Of a DNA stretch of 53,392 nt, positions 17,578 to 26,141 are shown piece after piece (positions within the stretch are counted from its first letter, which is position 1; every line of letters begins with the position of its first letter). The stretch spans positions 1 through 53,392 of the forward strand of contig NZ_LNWY01000029.1 in NCBI RefSeq assembly GCF_001681715.1, given 5' to 3'. The DNA comes from Tritonibacter mobilis (GTDB taxonomy: Bacteria > Pseudomonadota > Alphaproteobacteria > Rhodobacterales > Rhodobacteraceae). The notes beneath the pieces were generated by a model. It saw only the letters and a list, made by a program, of their open reading frames with translations. It ran no database searches and was not told the DNA's origin. The position numbers and the translations under genes were made by a program.

Positions 17578-18690
17578 TTGACTGACTCTCACCCCGATTT
17601 GGAATGCCGCGATCTGGTAAAGGACTTCAGTGATTTCAAAGCTGTAGATCGTGTCAGCTTTGACGTCCCGCAAGGGTCCTTTTTTTCCATTCTTGGCCCG
17701 TCCGGTTGCGGCAAAACAACCCTTTTGCGGATGATTTCCGGCTTTCAGTCGCCCACCAGTGGTGATCTGCGGATCAAGGGCAAATCCATGATCGGTGTGC
17801 CACCGAACAAACGGCCTGTTTCTATGGTGTTCCAACACCTTGCATTGTTCCCGACAATGAATATCGGGGATAACGTGGGCTTTGGGTTGCGGCAGCGTGG
17901 GGTCGGTAAAGCCGAAATCAAAAAGCGCGTAGAAGAGGTTCTGGAGCGGGTTGGGTTGCCGGGTGTGTCGGCGCGTCGTGTGGATCAATTGTCAGGTGGG
18001 CAAAAGCAACGTGTCGCGATTGCCCGTTGTATGGTGCTGGAACCAGATGTGTTGTTGCTGGACGAGCCCTTAGGCGCACTCGATCTGAAACTGCGCGAAC
18101 ATATGAAGGTTGAACTCAAAGCGCTGCAGGCCGAATTCAACACAACCTTTGTCTACATCACACATGACCAGTCTGAAGCTTTGGTAATGAGTGATAATAT
18201 TGCGGTCATGAACAAAGGCCGGTTTGAACAGATCGGCGCACCGCATGAGGTTTACCACGAGCCTGCAACGGCCTTTGTCGCCGGCTTTGTTGGGGATGCG
18301 AATAAATTCGACGCAAAGGTGACCTCTGCGAATGGCTCGATGCTGTCGCTGGTGACAGACGCCGGAACCGAGATGAAAATCAATGCTGCTGGGGCCAGCC
18401 TTAACGCGGGCGAGCGCACGCAGGTTTTCTTGCGCCCCGAGGCCATTGAGTTGGTCGCCACCGCGACCACAAACGACGAGGGCTGCAATGTCAGTCCCGG
18501 TGTGGTCGAGTCTGTGTTGTTCAATGGTGCGAACAGCTCGGTGACGGTGCGGAACAGTGCAGGAGGGTTGGTAAAAGTCGCGCTTCCTCAAACCGGAGGG
18601 TTTGCGGCACTGCAAAAAGGGGATGCGGTGTTCACGCGCTGGCAACCCAAAGACGCGCGCTGCTTTTCGGCGGCGGAGGCTGGGTCATGA
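17578..18690 (+). CDS. PotA-like ABC transporter ATP-binding protein
   Basis: A 370-residue ATPase. Walker A GPSGCGKTT lies at residues 40-48, the Q-loop at VFQHLALFP, the signature LSGGQKQR near 138-145 and Walker B VLLLDEP near 158-164, followed by the ITHDQ switch and a C-terminal TOBE region. It should power uptake of the ligand bound by the upstream protein. The start codon is TTG at 17578: GAGG lies seven bases upstream, and no ATG or GTG gives the usual N-terminal strand. Its stop overlaps the next gene as ATGA (18687-18690). Confidence 0.92.
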   Translation: MTDSHPDLECRDLVKDFSDFKAVDRVSFDVPQGSFFSILGPSGCGKTTLLRMISGFQSPTSGDLRIKGKSMIGVPPNKRPVSMVFQHLALFPTMNIGDNVGFGLRQRGVGKAEIKKRVEEVLERVGLPGVSARRVDQLSGGQKQRVAIARCMVLEPDVLLLDEPLGALDLKLREHMKVELKALQAEFNTTFVYITHDQSEALVMSDNIAVMNKGRFEQIGAPHEVYHEPATAFVAGFVGDANKFDAKVTSANGSMLSLVTDAGTEMKINAAGASLNAGERTQVFLRPEAIELVATATTNDEGCNVSPGVVESVLFNGANSSVTVRNSAGGLVKVALPQTGGFAALQKGDAVFTRWQPKDARCFSAAEAGS

Positions 18691-19553
18691 GATCCGATGC
18701 CTCCCGCTTAGGGTTTTATCTCCTGCTCGCACCGATATTGTTGTGGCTGGTGGTGCTGATCATCTTGCCGCATATCGGGCTGTTCATCGTTTCAATCAGT
18801 GAGAAACTCGGCCCGCGCGAATACGAGACTGGCTTCGGGAATTACACGGCCTTCTTTAGCGAACCGCTCTACTGGCGGACATTTGCGCGGACTGCGATCA
18901 TGTCGATCCTCGCAACGGCGCTGACCTTGGTTCTTGGGTTTCCGATTGCTTATTACATCGCAAAACTCACGCGAGGGCGCACCAAGACGGTTTTGTTCCT
19001 GATGTGCATGATCCCGTTTTGGGTCTCAGAACTGGTCCGCACATTCGGTTGGATGATCCTTCTGCGGGAAACAGGTGTTTTTTCAAATCTGTTGCAGTCG
19101 CTCGGCCTTGTGAGTGGTCCCGTCGAGATGCTCTATAATGACGCAGCGATCATGGTGGGGCTTGTTTACACGTCGATCCTGTTCATGGTCGTCCCGCTTG
19201 TCACTACACTCGACAGCCTCGACGACAGCCTGATCGAAGCGGGCTATGACCTGGGCGGGACGAGCACGTCCATCATGCGCGAAATCGTCATTCCGCATGC
19301 GATGCCGGGAATTGTGTCTGGCTGCATCGTGGTCTTTATGCTGTCGCTAGGAAATTACCTGACGCCGATCCTACTCGGGGGCAAAGACAGCCTTTGGTTC
19401 ACAGGCATGATCTACACGCAATTCATCACCCGGTTTAACTGGGAACTTGGGTCTGCCTTTGGGTTCTTGCTTCTGGGACTATCATCTCTGGTGGTGTTCC
19501 TCGGCCTGAAACTCTCCGGTCAAACACTTTCGCAAACGATGGGGCGCTCATGA
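18687..19553 (+). CDS. PotB-like ABC transporter permease
   Basis: A 288-residue inner-membrane permease with about six hydrophobic segments. The ATPase-contact EAA loop is visible as EAGYDLGGTSTSIMREIVIP at about residue 190. The gene overlaps both neighbours by 4 bases (ATGA at 18687 and 19550), so it is translated in step with the ATPase and the second permease. It pairs with the next permease to form the channel of the polyamine-type importer. Confidence 0.92.
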   Translation: MRSDASRLGFYLLLAPILLWLVVLIILPHIGLFIVSISEKLGPREYETGFGNYTAFFSEPLYWRTFARTAIMSILATALTLVLGFPIAYYIAKLTRGRTKTVLFLMCMIPFWVSELVRTFGWMILLRETGVFSNLLQSLGLVSGPVEMLYNDAAIMVGLVYTSILFMVVPLVTTLDSLDDSLIEAGYDLGGTSTSIMREIVIPHAMPGIVSGCIVVFMLSLGNYLTPILLGGKDSLWFTGMIYTQFITRFNWELGSAFGFLLLGLSSLVVFLGLKLSGQTLSQTMGRS

Positions 19554-20410
19554 TACCTACAGTTCCCCAACCCGGTTTCGCAAAATGGTGCTATCGTGCC
19601 TATGTCACCGTGTTTTTTGTTTATCTTGCGCTGCCTCTGACCGTTGTCTGCGTCTTTGCGTTCAACAATAGTGTGTTTCCTTCGTTGCCGTGGGAAGGCT
19701 TTACGCTCGCATGGTTCTTTGGCTCAGAGGCGCCATACATCGGTGTGTTCAACGAACGTTCCATCCTGCGCTCCATTGGTACCTCGGCATTTGTGGCGTT
19801 CTGGGTGTCTGGCCTCGCAGTGGCAGTGGGCACTTGCAACGCCTTCCTGTTTGTCAGGCATGAATTTCGCGGCAAAGCGCTGCTCTACATGCTGATGTTG
19901 ATGCCTTTGATCATTCCGGGCGTGATCCTTGGTATTTCAATTCTGGTGTTCTCGAGCTCTGCGGCCAATGCACTAGAGGATGCAACCGGCATGTGGTTCG
20001 ATGGGCTGCGACCGGGCTTGCCACTGGTGATCCTTGGTCAGTTTTCGTTCATCACGACGTTCGCCACACTGGTGATTACAGCGCGCCTGCAAAAATTTGA
20101 TCCAAGCCTCGAAGAGGCTGCACTGAACCTAGGCGCGAGCAAATGGGGCGCAATCCAGCAAATCACACTGCCATTCTTGCTCCCGGCAATTGTCGCATCC
20201 GCGGTGGTATCTATCTTGATGAGTTTTGAGAACTTTAACACCACGTTGATGTTGGTCGGCTCGGATTCACCGCTTACCATCACAATGTTCGACAAGCTCA
20301 AGCAAGGGTCGACGCCCGTTCTGAATGCGGTGTCGTTGCTGCTGATCATCGTCTCCGCAGTGCTTGGCTTGATTTCGCTGCTCTTTCAGAAGCGAAAGTC
20401 AGCAGCCTGA
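19550..20410 (+). CDS. PotC-like ABC transporter permease
   Basis: A 286-residue inner-membrane protein with about six hydrophobic segments. Its EAA loop reads EEAALNLGASKWGAIQQITL. It is the last gene of the four-gene importer, starts inside the stop of the first permease (ATGA), and is followed by a strong intrinsic terminator at 20483-20514. It forms the heterodimeric channel with the product of 18687-19553. Confidence 0.92.
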   Translation: MIPTVPQPGFAKWCYRAYVTVFFVYLALPLTVVCVFAFNNSVFPSLPWEGFTLAWFFGSEAPYIGVFNERSILRSIGTSAFVAFWVSGLAVAVGTCNAFLFVRHEFRGKALLYMLMLMPLIIPGVILGISILVFSSSAANALEDATGMWFDGLRPGLPLVILGQFSFITTFATLVITARLQKFDPSLEEAALNLGASKWGAIQQITLPFLLPAIVASAVVSILMSFENFNTTLMLVGSDSPLTITMFDKLKQGSTPVLNAVSLLLIIVSAVLGLISLLFQKRKSAA

Positions 20411-20482
20411 GCGTAGTTCTGAGATGGAAATTCGAACGCTAGCATGAGCATACATGCTTGTGAGTGGCCGAGTAGTTCACCG

Positions 20483-20514
20483 AAGAGGTCAGAGACATCA
20501 ATCTCTGGCCTCTT
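20483..20514 (+). terminator. Intrinsic terminator of the polyamine-type ABC operon
   Basis: A 13-bp stem (20483-20495 with 20502-20514, one G-T pair) around CATCAA; the distal arm ends in TT and is followed by TCTTGT. It lies 72 bases after the last permease gene and 95 bases before modA. Confidence 0.85.
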
Positions 20515-20609
20515 TCTTGTGGGTGCAGACGCTCTGAACTTCGGAGTATTGCGCGGCGGGTGTTCACAACTTAGGTTCGTCATCACCTCACAATGCTAAG
20601 AAATGTCGC

Positions 20610-21386
20610 ATGAAATCTCTCCGCCTCCCACTCTGGACCTATGTTGCGCTCGCGTTGTCTTGCTTGGTGTCGGTGGTGTCACCGGCGAAAGTGACGGCGG
20701 AGCCTTTGCGCGTGTTTGCTGCCGCGAGTTTGAAAACAACTTTGGACCAAATCGCGACTGAGTTCTCCAAGGACACCGGTACGCCGGTTTCGATCTCCTA
20801 CGCAGGGTCTTCTGCACTCGCGCGTCAGATTGGGTTGGGTGCACCTGCGGATGTGTTTATCTCTGCAAATGTGGGTTGGATGGATGAGCTGGAACAGCAG
20901 GAACGCGTCGTTAAAGGCACCCGGATTGATCTATTGCGCAATCGGTTGGTTGTGATCGCAGCATCACAATCTGTGCCCCTTGGCAATCTCGGGGAATTGT
21001 CACATGCGTTGGGCGACGGACGGCTCGCGATGGCACAAACCAATGCCGTGCCAGCGGGAATATATGGCAAAGCTGCGCTGCAGCATGCAGGTGTTTGGGA
21101 CGACATCTCAGAACGCGTTGCGCAGACCGACAATGTCCGCGCGGCTTTGGCACTGGTTGCAACTGGGGCGGCGCCCTTTGGCATTGTGTATCAAACCGAC
21201 GCGAATGCCGAAACACGCGTGTCTGTTGCGTTCAATATCCCCGAAACGGCCCACCCCCCGATTATCTATCCAGCGACCGCCGTGCGCGACACAGAGACCA
21301 GCCGCGCGTTTCTGCAACACCTTCAGTCCAACGTCGCGCGACAAGTGTTCCTGTCTCAGGGCTTTACCCCCATCGGTGCGCCGTGA
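20610..21386 (+). CDS. modA: Molybdate ABC transporter substrate-binding protein ModA
   Basis: A 258-residue periplasmic protein. A signal peptide (hydrophobic core YVALALSCLVSVVSP, cleavage near AKVTA) is followed by the diagnostic EPLRVFAAASLKTTLDQIA, then SYAGSSALARQIGLGAPADVFISAN and the late ATGAAPFGIVYQTDA and PETAHPPIIYP segments. The Ser residues near AASL and AGSS are the usual oxyanion ligands. It captures molybdate or tungstate for the cognate ModBC. The modB gene starts within its stop codon, so no hairpin separates binding protein and permease here, unlike the other importers in the window. Confidence 0.95.
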   Translation: MKSLRLPLWTYVALALSCLVSVVSPAKVTAEPLRVFAAASLKTTLDQIATEFSKDTGTPVSISYAGSSALARQIGLGAPADVFISANVGWMDELEQQERVVKGTRIDLLRNRLVVIAASQSVPLGNLGELSHALGDGRLAMAQTNAVPAGIYGKAALQHAGVWDDISERVAQTDNVRAALALVATGAAPFGIVYQTDANAETRVSVAFNIPETAHPPIIYPATAVRDTETSRAFLQHLQSNVARQVFLSQGFTPIGAP

Positions 21387-22090
21387 TCGCAACCATGATG
21401 ACGTGGTTTGGACCTGAGGAATTACAGGCCGTACGCCTCTCGATAAAAGTGGCATCTTGGGCAATGGTCGCAAGTTTGCCGATTGGAATTCTAACGGCCT
21501 ATGCACTCGCGAGGTGGAGTTTTCCCGGTAAGCAGCTGTTGAATGGTCTCGTTCACTTGCCCCTGATCCTGCCTCCGGTTGTAACCGGTTATTTGCTCTT
21601 GCTGTTGTTTGGGCCAATGGGGCCCATGGGTCAGTTGCTCGCAGCGTTGAATATCTCGGTTGCGTTCAGGTGGACAGGGGCCGCACTGACGGCTGCGATC
21701 ATGGGGTTTCCACTCATGGTCCGCGCGTTGCGGCTTTCGTTTGAGCTGATCGACCCAAAGTTGGAGCGCGCAGCGTCTACCCTTGGGGCCTCGCCGCTTT
21801 GGGTGTTCTGGAGTGTGACTTTGCCTCTCGCGCTGCCGGGTGTTGTGGCGGGAAGCGTTTTGGCTTTTGCAAAGGCGATGGGGGAGTTCGGGGCCACGAT
21901 CACATTCGTCGCCAATATTCCGGGAGAGACGCAAACCTTACCATCCGCGATCTACGCATTTCTTCAGGTGCCCGGTGGAGAGACGTCCGCGCTCAGGCTG
22001 GTCGTCATCTCAGTTTTGATCTCCTTTGCAGCGTTGCTAGTGTCTGAGGCGCTAAATCGTCGCCTGATCAAGCGACTGGCGGCCGCATGA
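21383..22090 (+). CDS. modB: Molybdate ABC transporter permease ModB
   Basis: About 235 residues with five or six hydrophobic segments. HLPLILPPVVTGYLLL and the EAA loop ERAASTLGASPLWVFWSVTL are typical of ModB. The start is uncertain: GTG at 21383 overlaps the modA stop as GTGA, while ATG at 21395 or 21398 would shorten the protein by four or five residues. I prefer the GTG because the same 4-base overlap recurs throughout this window. Its own stop overlaps modC as ATGA. Confidence 0.92.
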   Translation: MIATMMTWFGPEELQAVRLSIKVASWAMVASLPIGILTAYALARWSFPGKQLLNGLVHLPLILPPVVTGYLLLLLFGPMGPMGQLLAALNISVAFRWTGAALTAAIMGFPLMVRALRLSFELIDPKLERAASTLGASPLWVFWSVTLPLALPGVVAGSVLAFAKAMGEFGATITFVANIPGETQTLPSAIYAFLQVPGGETSALRLVVISVLISFAALLVSEALNRRLIKRLAAA

Positions 22091-23178
22091 GTTTTGACGT
22101 CGATATTGCGCTGGCGCAGGGTCGTTTTCAGCTCGATGCAAAGTTCTCCGTACCAAGCGGTCTTACGGTGCTGTTTGGGAAATCTGGCTCGGGCAAAACC
22201 ACGTTGATCAACGCGGTTGCTGGATTGCTGATGCCAGATCGTGGCCGGGTGCGCGTTGGCCAACGTGTCTTGTTCGACTCAGAGCAAAAGATTGCACTTC
22301 CTGCTCACAAAAGACGGTTGGGTTACATCTTTCAGGATGCCCGACTGTTCCCCCACCTCAGCGTTCAGAAGAACTTGCTCTATGGCCAACGGTTTTTGCC
22401 CAGATCCCTCGGCAAGACCGATCCAGAGCAGATCATATCTCTCTTGGGGTTAGAGGCGCTATTGCAACGCCGCCCTGAGCAGCTTTCTGGTGGAGAAAAG
22501 CAACGGGTTGCGATTGGGCGCGCATTGCTTGCGGCACCGGAACTGCTGTTGGCGGATGAACCTTTGACAGCACTGGATGAAGCACGAAAGCTTGAGATCC
22601 TACCTTATTTTGAGCGCATCAGAGATGAATTAAAGTTGCCAGTGCTCTATGTGAGCCATGCTGTCACGGAAGTGGCGAGATTGGCGAGCACCGTTGTTGT
22701 ACTGGATCAGGGCCGTGTCACGCAGGTTGGTTCCGCCAGTGAGGTATTATCCGATCCGCAAATCGTTCCCACAGGTGTGCGAAATGTGGGCTCGGTCATC
22801 ACGGCGCAGCTTCTTCAGCATCACGTAGATGGGCTGAGCGAATTGAGCTGTAAGGGTATTCCGCTTTTCGTTCCACGCATCGACCGCCCAATTGGCACCG
22901 TCATGCGTCTGCGGGTTGCGGCACATGAAATCATCCTGTCCCTCAAAAAACCGGAGGGCCTTTCAGCCCTGAATATCTTGCCCGGAACCATCGCCGCCAT
23001 TCATTCGGGGGGCGGACCGGGCGCGCTGGTAACGCTTGAGACTGCGGCAGGCGCATTGCTCGCCCGGGTGACGCAGAGATCAGTTGCGACGTTAGAGCTG
23101 GAAGTCGGAAAGCCCGTATTTGCGGTGATGAAGTCCGTGGCGATTGCGCCGCAGGACATCGGAAGAGACCATGCCTAG
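22087..23178 (+). CDS. modC: Molybdate ABC transporter ATP-binding protein ModC
   Basis: A 363-residue ATPase. Walker A GKSGSGKTT lies at residues 31-39, then come FQDARLFPHLSV, the signature LSGGEKQRVAIGR, Walker B LLLADEP and the switch YVSHA. The C-terminal third is a Mop/TOBE-type molybdate-sensing domain (GTIAAIHSGGGPGALVTLE and following), which in ModC proteins allows trans-inhibition by bound oxyanion. It completes a compact modABC operon joined by 4-base overlaps. No ModE gene or recognisable ModE box was found. Confidence 0.95.
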   Translation: MSFDVDIALAQGRFQLDAKFSVPSGLTVLFGKSGSGKTTLINAVAGLLMPDRGRVRVGQRVLFDSEQKIALPAHKRRLGYIFQDARLFPHLSVQKNLLYGQRFLPRSLGKTDPEQIISLLGLEALLQRRPEQLSGGEKQRVAIGRALLAAPELLLADEPLTALDEARKLEILPYFERIRDELKLPVLYVSHAVTEVARLASTVVVLDQGRVTQVGSASEVLSDPQIVPTGVRNVGSVITAQLLQHHVDGLSELSCKGIPLFVPRIDRPIGTVMRLRVAAHEIILSLKKPEGLSALNILPGTIAAIHSGGGPGALVTLETAAGALLARVTQRSVATLELEVGKPVFAVMKSVAIAPQDIGRDHA

Positions 23179-23193
23179 CACTGCGCGGAAATA

Positions 23194-23203
23194 TTATAGA
23201 TAA
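23194..23203. promoter_or_regulatory. BioR-type operator before bioMNY
   Basis: TTATAGATAA lies at the centre of a longer perfect palindrome (ATATTAT-AG-ATAATAT, 23191-23206). It fits the alphaproteobacterial BioR box as I recall it (TTATMKATAA) and sits 88 bases before bioM. BioR is a GntR-family repressor of biotin genes; no bioR gene is in the window. Confidence 0.7.
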
Positions 23204-23291
23204 TATATTCTTTTCATATTGAGCTGTTTCCCGTATAGCGCTTGACGAACCACCTGTTCGGCGTGCCGCTAGGAAACCGGGATCAAGACGT

Positions 23292-23972
23292 ATGATCGAA
23301 ATTCAAAATGTCAGCCTGACTTTGGATGATAACCCGATCCTGCACGAGGTGACGCTCACGTTAACAGAAAAGCGGATCGCGATCGTTGGTAGCAATGGCA
23401 GCGGTAAAAGCAGCTTTGTAAGATTGCTGAACGGGTTGCGCACGCCGAGCGAGGGCAGGGTGCTCGTCGATGGCTATGATACGCAAACCGAGGGGCGCAA
23501 GGTACGTCGACGTGTCGGGTTTGTATTTCAAAACCCAGACAACCAGATCGTCTTTCCTATTGTCGAAGAAGACGTTGCTTTTGGGCTGAAAAACCTAGGG
23601 GTTCCCGTCGCAGAACGCGAGCAGATGGTTGACGAGGTGCTCAATCGCTACGGTCTGCTGTCTAAGCGCAAGCAACCGTCTCATACGCTGAGCGGTGGGC
23701 AAAAGCAGCTGCTCGCAATTGCTGGTGTGCTTGTGATGAAACCAGCGTATGTCGTGCTGGATGAACCGACCACCCTGCTTGATTTACGTAATAAGCTGCG
23801 GGTCAGTCAGGCGATTGATGGGTTGGATCAGACTGCCATCATGGTCACTCATGATCTTGATCTCGTGGAAAATTTTGATCGTGTGATCGTGTTTGACCAA
23901 GGGCGGATCATCGCGGATGACGTGCCAAACAAAGCGCTGCGGCGCTACGTGGAGGCGATGCTGGATGCTTGA
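23292..23972 (+). CDS. bioM: Biotin ECF transporter ATPase BioM
   Basis: A 226-residue energy-coupling-factor A component. Walker [10 protein letters not shown] lies at about 33-41, the ECF-style Q-loop at [13 protein letters not shown], the signature [13 protein letters not shown], Walker B VVLDEPT and the switch MVTHD. The short length, lacking a C-terminal extension, and the bioN/bioY partners identify it as BioM rather than a cobalt-type CbiO. A BioR-type box lies upstream. Its 3' end overlaps bioN by 8 bases. Confidence 0.93.
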   Translation: MIEIQNVSLTLDDNPILHEVTLTLTEKRIAIVGSNGSGKSSFVRLLNGLRTPSEGRVLVDGYDTQTEGRKVRRRVGFVFQNPDNQIVFPIVEEDVAFGLKNLGVPVAEREQMVDEVLNRYGLLSKRKQPSHTLSGGQKQLLAIAGVLVMKPAYVVLDEPTTLLDLRNKLRVSQAIDGLDQTAIMVTHDLDLVENFDRVIVFDQGRIIADDVPNKALRRYVEAMLDA

Positions 23973-24555
23973 TCTCTATGTCGAAGGGCGTTCGGCCCTG
24001 CACCGTCTGGGGCCGGGGTGGAAAATTCTCGGGCTGGCGTTTTCTGGTACTGTTCTCTTCGCGGTTGACCATGTCTGGCTGTCGATCCTGTGGCTCGCTA
24101 TATCGCTCACTCTCTACGCTGTCGCGGGGCTGCCACTTTGGCGGGCTTGGCGACAAATCCGCCCAGCTCTATGGCTCTTCGCGCTGATTTTTGTGGTGCA
24201 AGTCCTGTTACACAGCTGGCAGCTGGGTCTCTTAGTGATCATTCGATTTGCTGTGTTGCTACTCTTGGCCGGACTGCTGACATTGACCACCCGGTCCAGC
24301 GATATGATCGACGGATTAGAAGCAGGAATGCGCCCGTTGCACCGTTTGGGGGTGCGTACTGAGAGCATCAGCTTGGCGATTTCACTAACTTTTAGGTTCA
24401 TTCCGGTTCTGACATCTGTCGTTCACGAGGTTCGCGAGGCGCAGAGCGCTCGGGGTCTTGAACGCAGCGTCTTTGCAATTGCGATCCCATCAATCATCCG
24501 AACGCTCAGGATGTCAGAAGAAATCTCTGACGCCATAGATGCGCGTGGATTCTGA
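23965..24555 (+). CDS. bioN: Biotin ECF transporter transmembrane component BioN
   Basis: A 196-residue T component with four to five hydrophobic segments. The two Ala-Arg-Gly coupling motifs that contact the ATPase are visible: [10 protein letters not shown] near residue 160 and DAIDARGF at the very C-terminus. The ATG at 23965 lies inside the bioM stop region and gives the usual short N-terminus; the frame extends upstream to 23893 only as a shadow of bioM. It pairs with BioM and BioY. Confidence 0.92.
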   Translation: MLDLYVEGRSALHRLGPGWKILGLAFSGTVLFAVDHVWLSILWLAISLTLYAVAGLPLWRAWRQIRPALWLFALIFVVQVLLHSWQLGLLVIIRFAVLLLLAGLLTLTTRSSDMIDGLEAGMRPLHRLGVRTESISLAISLTFRFIPVLTSVVHEVREAQSARGLERSVFAIAIPSIIRTLRMSEEISDAIDARGF

Positions 24556-24594
24556 ACATCTGAATACTGTCATGCGGACATAAAGGAGCCATCC

Positions 24595-25134
24595 ATGGCC
24601 ACGAAGGACATCGTACTTATCGCATTGTTTGCAGCACTTGTTGCAGCACTTGGGGTTGTGCCTAACATCACCTTGCCAATGGCGGGCGGAGTTCCGATCA
24701 CCGCACAATCTATGGGCGTTATGCTGGCTGGTGCCTTGCTCGGAGCGAAGCGCGGCGGCCTAGCAATAGTGCTATTCCTCGTCTTGGTCGCGGTCGGGTT
24801 GCCGCTACTCTCCGGTGGGCGCGGTGGCGCAGGGGTGTTCTTTGGCGCATCCGGTGGCTTTCTGTTCGGCTTCCCTGTTGGCGCATTTGTCATCGGCTAT
24901 CTGTTCGATCGTCACATTGGGCAGCCCTCTTTTCTACAAGGCTTGATCTACGTGTTGATTGGCGGGATCGGGGTTGTCTATGTCTTCGGTGTGCCGTGGC
25001 TTGCAACCGTTGCAGAGATCACCCTGTGGCAAGCCCTCGTTGGGTCCGTCGCTTTCTTGCCCGGCGATTTGATCAAGGCTGTTTTGACCATCTTGATCGC
25101 ACGTGAAGTCCGCAAGGCAATGCCGAACCTTTAA
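24595..25134 (+). CDS. bioY: Biotin ECF transporter substrate-binding (S) component BioY
   Basis: A 179-residue membrane protein with about six hydrophobic segments. GGVPITAQSMGVMLAGALLG and FGASGGFLFGFPVGAF are hallmark BioY stretches that line the biotin site. AAGGAG lies six bases before the ATG. It is the third gene of bioMNY and is followed at once by a strong bidirectional terminator. BioY binds biotin and docks on the BioMN module. Confidence 0.95.
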   Translation: MATKDIVLIALFAALVAALGVVPNITLPMAGGVPITAQSMGVMLAGALLGAKRGGLAIVLFLVLVAVGLPLLSGGRGGAGVFFGASGGFLFGFPVGAFVIGYLFDRHIGQPSFLQGLIYVLIGGIGVVYVFGVPWLATVAEITLWQALVGSVAFLPGDLIKAVLTILIAREVRKAMPNL

Positions 25135-25140
25135 GAAGAA

Positions 25141-25176
25141 ACAAACGCCTGCCGGAAGTTTTCGGCAGGCGTTTGT
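25141..25176. terminator. Bidirectional intrinsic terminator between bioY and the IclR gene
   Basis: A perfect 14-bp stem (25141-25154 with 25163-25176) around an 8-base loop, with the A-rich ACAAA start and TTTGT end giving U-rich tails in both directions. It lies seven bases after bioY and 28 bases from the end of the convergent IclR gene. Confidence 0.9.
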
Positions 25177-25204
25177 TTACCCGAACTTGCCCTGAGCGCG
25201 ATGT

Positions 25205-26014
25205 CTATAGGCTGGCCATGATCGCGCGGGCTGCTTCCATCGCGAGAGGGGCGACCTGCTGCTCGAACTCGTCTGGCGACCATTCCGACAAAGATCCCGC
25301 GACGTGAATCGCACCGATCGGCACGCCGTCGCGTGCAATTGCTGTGCCGATTGCAACCTCGCCTCGCAAAAATTCGTCAACGATGAGCGCATAGCCCTTA
25401 CTGCGTGCGCGTTGCACCTGCACGAGAATATCATCGACATCCGTTCGCGTGTCAGAGGTATATTGGAGCAGCTCAGATCGCTCTAATACTTCACGCACCG
25501 CACCATCACTCAGCAACGAAAGCGCGGCGCGCCCACCAGCAGTGGCGTAGGCTGGCACGCTATGTCCCACCAATGTGGCGTAGAAAGTCTCCCGCTTGCT
25601 CTGAATGCGAAATGCATAAATGAGACGTGTGTCGTCGAACAAACTCAGGTCGATCCGTTCGCGCAGAGTGCGGCGCAACTCTAGCAAAACCGGCGTTGCT
25701 TTCTGCACCAACGGATCCAGGCGCAACACGTCAAGTGTGTGATCCAACAGTCGTATGCCTGGCAAATAGCCGCGATCATCGGAGCTGCGACGCAGGTAGT
25801 CGAGTTTTGAGAGGGTATGAACAATCCGTTGCGCCGCGGAACGATCCAGACCTGAGAGCCTTGCGATATCACCAAGGCTTAACGGCTGACTAACACCATG
25901 AAATGCCGCCAACACCTGCATCGAGCGTGCAGCTGACCTGACAAACAGCGCGTCTCCTTCGTCTGCTTCAAATTTCAGCTCTTTGCCTGGTGTCGCCCTG
26001 ACAATGGATTTCAT
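25205..26014 (-). CDS. IclR family transcriptional regulator
   Basis: A 269-residue regulator. The winged HTH spans about residues 27-85 (SAARSMQVLAAFHGVSQPL, DIARLSGLDRSAAQRIVHTL, RGYLPGIRL), and the IclR effector domain follows with SVPAYATAGGRAALSLLSD and RSKGYALIVDEFLRGEVAIG, ending GAIHVAGSLSEWSPDEF. It is divergent from the mlrC/ABC/M20 operon and so is its likely regulator. It ends against the shared terminator with bioY. The effector is unknown, presumably the imported compound or a product of it. Confidence 0.92.
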   Translation of the reverse strand: MKSIVRATPGKELKFEADEGDALFVRSAARSMQVLAAFHGVSQPLSLGDIARLSGLDRSAAQRIVHTLSKLDYLRRSSDDRGYLPGIRLLDHTLDVLRLDPLVQKATPVLLELRRTLRERIDLSLFDDTRLIYAFRIQSKRETFYATLVGHSVPAYATAGGRAALSLLSDGAVREVLERSELLQYTSDTRTDVDDILVQVQRARSKGYALIVDEFLRGEVAIGTAIARDGVPIGAIHVAGSLSEWSPDEFEQQVAPLAMEAARAIMASL

Positions 26015-26067
26015 CTGACCGCCTAAGTGTTGACGAATCCAAAACTGGATGCGTACGATTAATTATC

Positions 26068-26081
26068 AATACGACTGTATT
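26068..26081. promoter_or_regulatory. Candidate IclR operator
   Basis: AATACGACTGTATT has perfect 5-bp arms around GACT. It lies in the 127-bp A+T-rich divergent region between the IclR gene and mlrC, 60 bases before the mlrC start. Symmetry and position are the only support. Confidence 0.35.
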
Positions 26082-26141
26082 ACTATGTGATACTTTTGAC
26101 AAGGGTGCCCCAACGGCACCTCGTTCCATTCGGAGGATGAC

